Below are positions 25,914 through 38,000 of a stretch of 64,000 nucleotides of DNA, piece by piece. How positions within the stretch are numbered: the stretch's first letter is position 1; each line of letters opens with the position of its first letter. The notes under the pieces are model-generated. The model did not search any database and was not told the DNA's origin. It worked only from the letters and a program-made list of their open reading frames with translations. Source of the DNA: Hybos culiciformis (taxonomy: Eukaryota; Arthropoda; Insecta; Diptera; Hybotidae); NCBI GenBank assembly GCA_964007475.1, contig OZ023273.1, forward strand, positions 17,807,922-17,871,921, in the 5' to 3' direction. The position numbers were made by a program, and so were the translations under genes.

Positions 25914-27656
25914 GTTATTGAGATAAAACTAAATTTAATGATAACTTTTATTCAGTACTTTTAATTCCGGAAATTTTTTCATTTAAACTTATCATTTATC
26001 TATGAACATTTCGCATTTTAGGTAAATGGAAACTAGTTCTAATATTTAAAAGTAATACAAATATGATTTTATACCTGTTCGTTATAATAAGACCACATTT
26101 TGTACAGAATTTATCTTACTAAATATTTACAACTTTTACCAATTTTTTAAAATTAATCTATTTAAGAATTTCTAACCCTTCATCAAAAATAAATTTCAAA
26201 CATAATACAATATTGATGTAGGTTTTTCGAATGCAACAGTTGGCAAAATAAAAATGTTATAGAGTATTCAAACTCCTATAAAGGTGCACATAATATATTA
26301 TGTAAGTTGTTTGTATGTATAGAAATTTGTGTGGTAAGTATGTGCGCTTTCTTTTCCGAAATAGATCGAATAATAATAATAATATTTGGTCTGAAATATT
26401 GTTTAATAGAATATTAAGAAATTCACGTTCATTATTTTTTTTCGATAACATAGATACACCTTCGTATTATATCTTCCCACCTGAAAGTCTTAAGTGCACC
26501 GTAACCATTAGATTGTTGTAAGGCTGACTCCAACCTTTACATCAAAATTCAAAATATAAATTTTAAAAATCCTAATGTATCAGAATCCAAATGTGCAAAA
26601 ATCTCCATAATCCAGTTATTGAAAACCCAATGACTCTAATTTACAAACTTTGAGAATTATTTCGTGCGAACGCAAGGTGCGGGTGATTATATTTAATAAA
26701 AAATTTAATATTAATACTGACAACATTGGTTTTTCCGTTTCTCACTAAAATGTTTATAACTATTAAAAAAACTATTTGGGCACATTCTGACAATTTGAAA
26801 CCAAAAATATGCACAAGCTGATTTATATCAAGGATTTAGAAGCTCTCAGCCAATTAAGGGTCAAAATTATTTTCACCCAAAATTGTGAAGCTTTCTAAAT
26901 TCTTTTAACAGTTGAAGTTAGTGCTAACGAAATAACGGAATTAGTTTTAAAAAACTCGTAATATCTATTACAAATTACATACTTTTAACATGATAAAACG
27001 AATGGTACAAAAACATATATTTGGATTTTCCTACAAGTTTATGTTTTTTTTGATTCAATATTATTCAAGCAAAAAAATCGAAAATTAGCTACTCAGACCT
27101 AGTCACCACAAGCTTTTCCCAACCTATGATTACGGCACTACATGCGAGTACTTCAACACCATAATAACATAATACCATAAAAATTTACAACTTGGTTGAT
27201 CCTGTGAAATGCTTTCTTAATATAATTTCTTAATAAATTCAGACCATTTGGAGAATTTTTATACTTTGTTAATTAAAAATTAAGATGTTTTTTTTGTAAT
27301 ATATATAAAGATAATTTTATTTTTTTGACAGGTTAAGAAATTTTATTTATAAATTCATTGAATAATTTTATTATATGTAAAAAAATATTCGTAATTATCA
27401 ATAAAAATTAATGTACTATCAAAAAGATATTAATAACTAAAAATTACAAGTACATAGACATGATTACTTAGAAAATTTACAGTATAACAAGTGGTTATAT
27501 TGTTGCAAATAAGGTAAAAGAATAAAATATAATATTAGAATTGTTGCTAAAACTATTTCTTTATCTTTTTTGAGTTTTATCAAATTGGAACAACATAAAG
27601 ATATACTGTCGGTGGAAGATGTTCATTTAAATGTAAAAACAAATAAATATACTTTT
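25914..27656. other. Intergenic between CPR-3 and CPR-4
   Basis: A/T-rich, with no recognisable gene. Two overlapping opposite-strand frames of about 65 codons at 26257-26521 look like chance. Confidence 0.55.
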
Positions 27657-28739
27657 CTAATGATAATTAACGAGTGGTTGAGCGTAACTGATTGGTTGTG
27701 AAACCTTTTGCACAATATGAGCTGGTTGTGCGTATGCAATTGGTTGAGCTATATTCTGAACAATTTGAGCTGGCTGAGCATATGCTAGCGGTTGTGCAAT
27801 TTTGGGAATAACAGCTGCTTTGACAGCAAGTGGCTCTTTGCGAACGACAGCATTAAATCCATTAACTGGATCAGCTACATAATCTACAACTCTACGAGAA
27901 CCATCAGCTTCAATTAATGAATAACTTCCTTGAACAACATCACCACTTCTTTGTTCTTGCTGGGATTTCACATCTCCACTTAACCCGTCTTGAATATCAT
28001 AACCGAACGAATATTGAGGATGTGGATCGAAAGGCTCAGCAACAGGTGCTGCAGCATATGTTACTGGTGCTGGAGCTGCTAATATGGTTGGGTGTCCTGC
28101 CCGAGCGGTGGCAAGTATCGCACAAAATACAATAAACTGTTTAAATACAAAAACAAAAAAACATAATATAGACGACGAGCCAATTAATAATTAAAATAAT
28201 GTTCAAACAATTACACAATTGCATAAATAATTCGAATAATGGCGATATTTTATTTAAACACTTAATATTCGTACATAAAACTATTTTTTAAATATATCTA
28301 AAAATTGTTATATATGGAAAAAAACATATTATTTAAGTTCTTGAGAAAAAAAATTAGTGTAGAAAATCGAAGCTAATAAAATTTCGTGTAGCAGTAAAAA
28401 AAAATAATTAATATAAATCTTTTTTTGACTGACATTGATTTTTTATAAAGTTTTGTTTTATTTAGTTAAAGTTTTATACGCAGATAGGTACAATGTACAA
28501 CATAATTACGTTTATTTTACGTACATGTATAAATCTTAAAAAAAAATCCTCACGTTAAAACACTAAAATTTAAAACTTTCCGATCAATTATTTTGTTTGA
28601 CACACAAAGTAAAAAGTTTAAAACAATCTTTTTATGAACAGTTTCGTAACCCAATTATTTAAAGTTAAGAACTAATTTTAGGACGTTGTTAATTTTAAAA
28701 TATCACAAATTAAAAACACAATAATACCTTAAATGCCAT
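27657..28739 (-). CDS. RR-2 cuticular protein (CPR-4)
   Basis: Secreted chitin-binding cuticle protein. Exon 1 is 28739-28728 (MAFK, AAG|GTATT donor) and exon 2 is 28136-27657 after an AAACAG acceptor; the intron is 591 bp, phase 0. The precursor is about 163 residues: signal peptide to about residue 17 (LATARA), an Ala/Pro spacer, RR-2 domain at about 38-107 ([17 protein letters not shown] ... DYVADP ... [11 protein letters not shown]), then three imperfect 16-residue repeats of the AQPLAYAQPAQIVQNI type. The open part of exon 2 has no early ATG, so an intronless reading would lose the N-terminus; the tiny first exon supplies it. It is the CPR gene nearest dystrophin and shares its strand. 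Confidence 0.92.
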
Positions 28740-28795
28740 TATACTATAACAAAATATTTTTTTAAAACTATATCACTCTTGGAGACTTAAAGTCA

Positions 28796-28833
28796 AACTA
28801 CAATTGTTTTCTTGGAATGATATCCCTTTTATA
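28796..28833 (-). promoter_or_regulatory. CPR-4 core promoter
   Basis: TATAAAAGGG on the minus strand from 28833, with a degenerate initiator GTAGTT starting 32 bases downstream at 28801. Spacing matches the other three CPR genes. Confidence 0.7.
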
Positions 28834-31773
28834 ATCATCTGCGAAAATCTTTTGGCAATATTTTTTTTTTTGTTTATAAGAATGTTTTATGCATATACCT
28901 ACAAAAATTCCTTTAAAAATTATTTTAAGTTTTGGGTGCACTACACTTTTAAAAAAAAATTGCAAATTTTCGATTTTCAAAATAAATGTTTTAAAATTTA
29001 TTAAATGTGACTTTATTATCGATAAGTATAAGTACTTGATCTCAGATTTTAGGGTATTTTGTTTATTGTGAAAATTTATTATTTTTCAAACTTTCTATTC
29101 TTTAGACTTTGATTTGAGAAACAAAACATCCTAAAGTTGTATAATTTTTTATTCAACAATTTAACAGTGTAGCTAAATAATATTGCAATTACAAAAAAAA
29201 AAGAAATAAGGGCAAAATAAGATATTGGATATAAAAATGATTGACCTTGAAAGCAATTGAACCTGGTTACCTGAATCAACTTTTCCAGTTCGCCAGACAA
29301 CTTGTTTTTTTTATTCAGTTTAAATTAAATTTGTGCCGCGCAGGTGAATAACCAAATCTAAACATAAAATAAATATTTTATTATGCAATTTATTTAATTA
29401 ATTTCACCTCTTATGGAAAATTGTATTAACGATAGATGTAATAAAAATTTTATGTGAAATTTGTTTAATTTCTTCTTTTTTTTTAAGAAAAAAATGTTAC
29501 GTTTAGAATAAAATATTATTTGATAATGACGATAAAGAAAATTTAATGTTTTTGCACTTAACGTAATAGAAAAATTATAATCATGAAAAATTTCATTGAC
29601 TTTTCATTATACCCAGACCCACTATTTAATAAGAATTTCCTGTATTTTTGCATTAATTTTCCAGTGGCCTCATAATGTACCCCATTTGAAAACAATTTTA
29701 AAATCTGAACAGAATATTGTATAGGGGCACTGTAGTAAGGTGGTCCTTGGGTGTCTTAAATGTCCAATGTCATGACCTCCAACGGAACTTATGTCACTGT
29801 CAAAGCGCCATAACAAGAATTTTGTAAAATAGCAGTTTAAGGACCAAGTTATAGGAATAATTTATTTGAAGTGAAAATTTTTTAAGCAAATGTTCCATGT
29901 AATTCCACAAAATAAATAAATTTAGAATCGTAATAGGCAAAAAAAATAAAATTTGATCATTGTATTAGCAACGCAACTTATGAAATAATGGAGGTATCCT
30001 TGAATCGATCAATTTCAAACGCAGGCTTGACTTGGTTGTAAATTTTCGAAACGATGCCCATTTTTATTTTTGTTTTTATTATTGCGATGTTGATTGGTTT
30101 TAAATTCTTAACTCAATCATTTATTTAACATTAAATTGAATTCCATAAGGTGTAACAAGTAGTTGGGTAGAACGAAGAAGCTTAAAAAAAAGAAATGTAG
30201 TTTTTTTTCAATCAATCAATAAATAATACTCGTCTTATAAATTCTAACAAATGTAAACGTTAATTTAAATTTAACTAACATTTTGCAAGATTAAAATTTT
30301 CAGTTCAACAAGTTTAAAATAAAACAAAACTATTTAAAATTGCATATGTATTGGCTGTAATGCAATGTGCAATGCTGTAGAATATATAGGCAGTACTATA
30401 AAATATAAAATTAATCAAAAGTAGCGTATCAAGAGTTGCAAGACCCATTTGTGCACTGCCTACTATTAAATTACTAGAAAACTTTGTTAATTTTTTTCAA
30501 AATTTAATCAAAATTAATTAACTAATTTTATGATCAAGGGACGGAGGATCGAATAGCAAATCAAATGTTCGAATTAAGTATTTTACATTCTTATAGGAAT
30601 TTCATAATTGGATTACATTTCATAGTAGAAACTTAGCATCATAAGATCCAATTACATACTTACATTATAATTTTTACGTTTCTTCTTAAACATCATAGTT
30701 GGTTTTGTTAGTCGTGTGATAATTCGTAATGATAATAAGACTTCAAGCTCTCTTTCCACTGATGATATCCTTATTAACAATAAATGAATTAATTAAAATT
30801 TATTTGAGTATTGTTATGCTAATTTGTAAACATCATAACCAAATTAAGCATTAAATTTAAAGAAACTATTGAAGTGAGTGTGGCAGGAATTTCAAATGGC
30901 TTGCATTTTTGTTTAAATATCTATATACGAATGAAAATTCATGTACTTAAATAGTATGGAATCATAACCAAAAATTATTGTGACTATTAAATAGTTAAGA
31001 TTCTAGTTAAAAAAATAGTTCGACGCTGCAAATTTTCGGATTCTTTGAAATCGATAGAATTTTACAGAATATTATATAAACTATTGTATAATGTGATAGA
31101 AATATTTCTAATGGGTTTTATTTTATATGTAATCAACTTTACGATCACAATTTCCTCTTCCTCCTTACATAAAAGAAATTAAAATTATTTCTTAACATAT
31201 TAGGCTATTAGTTAAAACAAATTTTTTTTTTTTTTATATATTTTATTTTAAAGTTTATTTTACAAAGTTTGTAAGGAATACATAATTTTTATAACTAATA
31301 TAACTTTATGATCAAAAAGATTTTCATCGTTATTATATTTTTTTTTTGTAAATTTATAAATAATAATAATATTCACATAATAACAATGCTTATCGCAAAA
31401 ATATATAATAGTAAAATATTAAAAACTTATTATTATATTTAAAAAAAAAAAAAAAAAAAATTGTTTTTCAACAGAATTACAAAGAAAAATCAATTTAAAT
31501 TATAATTAACTTTTTATGAGAAAATATTAAGGTAAAAGTTAAGTTAAAAAAAAAAAAACAAAGATAGAAAATTATATTGAAAAATAATAAAAAAAAAAAA
31601 TAAAATGAATTTATAAATTTTTTTTGAAAATTTTTTATTTTATTTTACCCTTAAATATAGTAAAATTATTGTTTTAATAAAAATTATATAAAATACAAAA
31701 ATTATTAGACTTTATTATTGTTATAGATTTTTAGTAAAAAAATGGTAGAACTTTTTTTTTATCATTATTATTA
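28834..31773. other. Intergenic between CPR-4 and the dystrophin 3' end
   Basis: Mostly A/T-rich. A higher-complexity island at about 29700-29830 has open frames on both strands but no recognised family. A GC-richer patch at 29250-29345 ends in a donor-like CAG|GTAACC on the minus strand; it may be a remnant or an untranslated exon, unproven. Homopolymer runs are dense at 31210-31620. Confidence 0.5.
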
Positions 31774-31934
31774 TTTATTTTGTAAAATTATTTATTTAAT
31801 TTTTTTTTTTTTGTTTCGAAACGTTTCTCCTTATATATTTTATATTTGTAGTATTTCTAATTTTGGAATTAAAAAAAAAAAAAAAATTATTTTTCTTTTC
31901 TATTAATGTATGATGTGATTATGTAGATTGATTA
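31774..31934 (-). other. Probable dystrophin 3' UTR
   Basis: A/T-rich sequence after the dystrophin stop codon. Minus-strand AATAAA words occur at 31791-31796 and 31774-31779, about 140-160 bases past the stop, and could end the transcript. Confidence 0.4.
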
Positions 31935-32059
31935 TTATTTTTCATTGCAATTTCCATTACTTGCTGATATAATCATACTGTTATTATTCTCATTGTTATG
32001 CTCAATTTCTTGTTCAGTTATAACAGTTACTAATTCTTCTACAGCTCTGCCAATATCAT
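31935..32059 (-). CDS. Dys: Dystrophin terminal coding exon
   Basis: Acceptor AACTTTTACAG; reads (N/D)[19 protein letters not shown], an Asn-rich stretch and SNGNCNEK before TAA at 31937-31935. The [12 protein letters not shown] segment matches the C-terminus I recall for fly dystrophin. It joins in frame to exon 35731-35977 directly or through the cassette. Confidence 0.88.
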
Positions 32060-35000
32060 CTGTAAAAGTTAAAAAAAGGGGAAAAAAAAAATACAAATAT
32101 TATACAATTTAACAATAATTTTCAAAATTAAAAGCGATAAGCTTTATAATATTTAAAAATTCAAGCACAAACGTAACATAAAAATAACTTCCAACTTAAT
32201 TAATTTTTTTTATTTTTTTGGAATAAGAATTTTTATTCAAGGAATTAAGATTTTTTTTTTTGCATAGATGGTTAATTTTTGAAGTTTATTGGAACTCAGT
32301 TCGAAAAAACAATAGTTCATAATTTAAGATAGACGAATCACTATAAATTTATATTATTCATTACAATTTAAAATTCAGTTCATTAAGAACTAAACTGGGC
32401 ATTGATTAAGATGGGCATTGATTAAGAGCCCTCAATGTGAAAAATTGCAAAAAATTGGTCTTAGTTTGGCTTTGATTGTAGGGTTGCTACAATCTAGACT
32501 GAAGTGATTTTTTGATATGTTAGAGAGTATATAACTGGCTGCAGGGTAGGTGAGGCGGATTTTTTATATTTTGAGTTTTTTGGCCTAAATGAGCCTTTAA
32601 AAAACTTGAACATATTTGCTTGGATTCTGAAGTAAAGGTAAAAGATAATAAAAAATCTCAAACGCAGAAATAAAGCTAAAATACCACTCTCCAGGGCTGG
32701 TGACTTGAAATTTTGAATTTCTTTAATTTCCTAAAAAATTTTTAATTAATTTCATTTATTTCTAAGATTTTTTTTATTTTTTTGATAAATTACTGTTTCT
32801 GCACAGAAATAAAATTCAAATATAGTTTTGTGATTTTCTGGTAGAGATGTTTTTCGTACAATTTTTGTCGCATTTTTCGCGGCCGTTTATTTTCTGTAAA
32901 ATAAAACAAAAAAAACTGCAAAAATAGGAAACAGAAATAGCAAACAGAATTTCACATGGAGGGTTCTTAACGTTTTGAAAAACATAGTTCTTTCTTACGT
33001 AAATAAAAAAAAAAATTGAAATCTTATCTTCAAATAAATTTTAATTTTAGTATTTCGTTCATTTCAGATAAGAGATTTGTATAAATGTGGGTAAAATCCA
33101 ACTTGTTTGCTTATTATCTCTCTTCTTGGAATTTATTTATTATTAAAATGTCAAGTAAAAGGCACATTTTCACTGGACTCACTAATTCATTATCATCCAA
33201 CCCAATTATTTTTTTTTTCATATAAAAGAAGACAATATTTTCTATAAAGAAAGATATTGGAACGAAAGTATAGAGTAAAAGAATATCACTACTTCCAATA
33301 TTTTTATCCTCACTACACTAACTTATTAAAAATGAGAATCATCATGTATACTAGACATTGTTATTTTATTTAAATTACCATTTTTTCCTTAAATTCGTCC
33401 TTTTTTTTTATATCCAAAAGTAGCATAAAAAGATTTGTTTAAAAAAAAAAAAATGTTTTTTGTTAATTAAGTTTTTTTTTTCTTAAAAAAAAAAATAAAA
33501 CAATGTTAAATAAACAACAGAAATCAGCTAAAAAAAAATAGCATTTTGAATAAAGCAAAAAAAAAAAAAAAAAAACAAGGACACTGTTAATATAAAAATA
33601 TATGTATATTTTTTTCCTTACGGTGATGAATTTTCATTCACAAAAAAAAAAATATTATTTACAAAATAAATAAAAACACATATATACAAACATAAATTTT
33701 GGTTTATAGTAAAAAAGAAACTGAAGGGATTTTTGGAGAGATAAAAAGAGGCATTAATTAGCATTAAAAAAAAAATATAATGCTGCTTAAAAATTTATGA
33801 AACAAAAAAAAAAAAAAACATAAGATAAGAAGATATTAAAAAAAAAATTGTAATTAACACCAAAAAAGAAAAATAAAGCCGAAGAGAAATATGAAAAAAA
33901 AAAAAAAAAACAACATTAACAATAAATTGAAAAAAAGGGTTAAGAATAATTGACAAGTTAAAAATATTTTTCATGTATATTGAGAAAAAAATTAAATTAA
34001 TTTTCTTTTTTAAGACATATTGTGAACTAGGTTGATTTTTTTATGATTTTGATTTTATAGATGCTATAAAAGTTTTATAATGAAAAAATATGTTACATCA
34101 AAATAGAATATTATTGCAATAAGGTCTAATTTTTTTTAATTATAAACACAAAAAGTGCATAAAACTTTACACCATTTCCGCATCAGCATTAGTTAGATGA
34201 ACTAAAGTTGTTTACTCATATACTTATATCAGAACATTACTCAAATAAATAAATTAAATAAATGATTCAAGCCTAACAAAGATATTCATTGAAATTCAAA
34301 TTTAATTCCATCCATGTAATATTAGACATTTAATTTTTTTTTTTTTTCTTCTAAAATGTAATAACGTGAAAAAATTAAAGAATTTATATGAATTCTTATC
34401 TACAGCAAAGGAATCAATAGGTTAGTGACAAAATAAATTATATGGAATCCGCTTAAAATTATTACACACAGACACATTTGAGTAGGAAAATCGAACTTAA
34501 ATAAATCAAAAGTTAAAAACAAAAAAAAACGTATTAAAATAAAAAAAAATCCAGAAAAAAGATCAAAATTTATTGAATCAAATGCAAATCAAATATTATT
34601 TATTAAACATATTTTTCTTCAATATTTTTTTTTTTTACCAGCCATATGCAATAAACTAGAATGTGGTGGTGGTGGAGGTCGTCCATCATCACCAATCAAA
34701 TGACCAGTTGAATTAAGATTATTACTAACACCTCCAGATGTACCAATCATTCCAGTCGTTGCACCTGTTTTATCACCATTGTGTAAATTATCGGGATTGA
34801 TATGAATGGATGAAGGAGGCATACCACCATCTTTTAATGTTTAATTTTTTTTTTAATTTTCATTGCAGGTAGGGATTACGTTTTTTACAGTAGAACAATT
34901 ATTTTTAACATCAAATACAATTAAAATATTTATCACCATCACCAAAAAGAACAATAGTGTGTGCATTAGGGGTGAGAAAAAGAAAAAAAAAAGAAGGAAA

Positions 35001-38000
35001 TGCGATTTAAAAACTCAAATTACCACCTTTTATTGAAAAAAAAAAATGGAATTAATTGGCATGAAAAAGGATAATATTTTTTTTATTATTATTGTTCGCA
35101 TTAAATTTATAAAAATAATAAAAAATTATTTTATTAACTATAAAATATATGTAACGTACAAAAGATATATTTAACGAATGAATGAATGATTTTTTTGGCA
35201 AGAGTTTTAGAGGTGTGAATCCCATTTAAATATAATAATTTAAAATTAATTTTATTCTCAAATGAAATTTAATTAATGTTATTTAACGCATTAACGGAAT
35301 TTTTAATCAGTTTCCGTTTTATTTATACATTTATATATAAATCGATTTTTGTGGTGCGTTAGCCTTTTTATAATTAAAATAATAATTAATAAAATACCAA
35401 TAAGTTGTTCACCAAATGATTCAATTAGAATAACATTTAAGACTAATATATGTAGAAAATGGATCCTTAAATGGAACAATTATTAATACTACTCATTAAT
35501 CCTAATTTCAGTTGTTTTATGTACTTCAAAAGAGAAAGTACAATAGTAAATAACATAACATACAAAAAATACCTTAGCTTTAAAAATTCGAAAGCATGGA
35601 ATTTTCATATATTTTCTAGTACTAATAATTTTTTCCTTTCTGTATAAAAATAATTAAGGAATGACACAGAAAAAAAATTTTTTTTTGTAATCACATTAAA
35701 ATATAATATTTGAGCTTATTTTTTACTCACTAGTATTTTGCTCGTAGTGGCCATTTTGTTGCATTTTAGCTGGCGATTCAGTGTTCAACTGAGAAGCAGT
35801 TACTGATCTTGTCTGTAGAGTATTTGGTTTTTGTGTTGCACTATTCGGTTCATCTAACAATTGTCGTAATCTCTGCAATTGTGCTTCAAGCTGACGATTA
35901 TGATCTTCAAGAATTTGCATTCGAGCTTCTAATCGACCTTTATGTTGTCGCAACAATTTAGCTTCAGCCATCATATCCTTAAAAACAGTAATAATTTTTT
36001 TTTTTTAAATTAAATTTTCTAATATATTTTTGTATTTAAATTGTTACCTGTCCTTGAATTCCTTGTCCTAATCCTTGTGCTTCATCTGGGGTTGTGCTCG
36101 GTGTCTGTTTTGATTTTAATCTTTCATACTCAGCTTGAAGAGTTGCATTCTCCTCTTCTAAATCATGAATTATAGCTTCGAGTTCTTCTCGCTGTTCAGC
36201 ATCCATAGCTGCCATAACTTGAACTGGTGACTTAGGTCCATTTCCACCACTAGAACTTCCATTATTTGGTAATGCTTGACAATATTGTGCTATCAATTGA
36301 TGTTCATCATCACTGTCTGGAGTTGAATTTGAACCAGTACCGTATTCCACTTGTGCCAATCTAGATGCATACATTTCTAATCGAGAATGCATATCATTTT
36401 GTAAAGTATGGGTTGTATGTTGAGGACTAGGTGCCGGACTTTCTAATGCATCACCCTCGAGTACGCTTTGAACAGGAAGATAACCTACTCGTGGATGTTT
36501 CTTAAAGTATTTTCGAGATTTAAATTTATTCTTTAAAGCTCGTGTAAAATCGCGAACATCTTCAGTTGATGTTGTCTATAAAATTACAGAAAACAAAATA
36601 TTTAAATTTTTTGTTTTATACTAAAGTATAAATAAAGTTCAAATAATTTTTACCGTTGTGCAATATTCATGCATTGGATGACTTAGTTTATGATTTTTAG
36701 CATTACGTCCAAAAAAGAAACATTTTTGGCACATATCAAAATTGAAACATTTTAGACAGCGATATCTAAATCCAATTATTGGATATTCTTTACAAATATT
36801 GCATTTTGCCTGAAAAAATAAACAAGAATTTTTTTTTTTAAATAAATAAAAAAAAATTTAAAAAGGAAAATATTAAAAAAATTATTTTATTGACACTTCA
36901 ATAAAATTAAATAAAAGAAAAATGAGACAAACTAAATTTGGAATCTTCATATTTTTCTATAAATTTTGGACAAAGATTTTAAATTTAATTAAATGTTCAG
37001 TTAAAGACGAAAGATTGGAATTTGCTTCAAGCCAGTTTAGTTTTTAAAAGATGTTTTTTAATTTTAACTTTCTATATAGGTACGTACATATTTTTTAATA
37101 ATAATAACTTATAATTATATTTATTCCATCACATCATATTGTTTTAACAAAATAAATTTACAAACCTGATGTTTCGCTGCTTCAGCTGCAGCTAGCCTGT
37201 GTAACACCGGTAACCATACAAGACTTTGCGGCTCATGTTGCAACCAACCAAGGAAATGTTGAGCCTCTATTGCTATTTCTTGATTTCCATCTTGAACAGC
37301 TACAAACAAAAAAACCGTGAAAAGAAAATTATGATTTTTTTAAGAATTTATAAGGATAAGATAAAATACTTTTTTGATTTTCCCTAATTGTTAATATCCT
37401 AATTTCATCAAAATTAAAAAAAAATCGATAGTACTTCGCGCTAATTTTGTTTTTCCTTATCTCAAAAAAATCATTTTTCTTTTTTCTTTTTGGAATTTCC
37501 TTTCTTTAATAACATTATAAAATAAATAATTTACAAAAAATATATAATATAATATATATATATTGTATGTATGTAAAATAAAACGAAGGAATAAAGCAAA
37601 AATCAAGAAAAATAATATTAATGGGATGAAATTTTTTCTGTTGTCCTGAATTACGATAAAAAGGACATTCTTAAAATGAAAAATAACAAAAAATGTAATC
37701 TTGTTTTGTGTTGAAAAATGTTAAAATTGCTAATTGGCGGTAGAATTAAATATCGTAATTGTAATTTGTAACGAAAAAAAAAACATGTTTTTTTTTGTTT
37801 TATTTCTTCCATTGGACATTTCTTTAAGATTTAATTTGTTGTTAACAGGTACAAAAAAAAAACTGAACAATATATAGGTATGTAAGGAAATATAATTGAG
37901 AACTTGTTGTTTGATTTAAATTTTAATAAAAATTGGAACTTGCCAATAATTATTATTAAATTATATAAATTATATATCACATTATGTTGTTTTGTGTTTA

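Noticed and set aside
27186..27199. TTGGTTGATCCTG resembling the start of 18S rRNA
   Set aside because: Only about 12 bases match and no rRNA sequence follows.
35667..35690. CACAG plus A9-T9, resembling a TIR end
   Set aside because: No matching inverted partner or TA-flanked element found.
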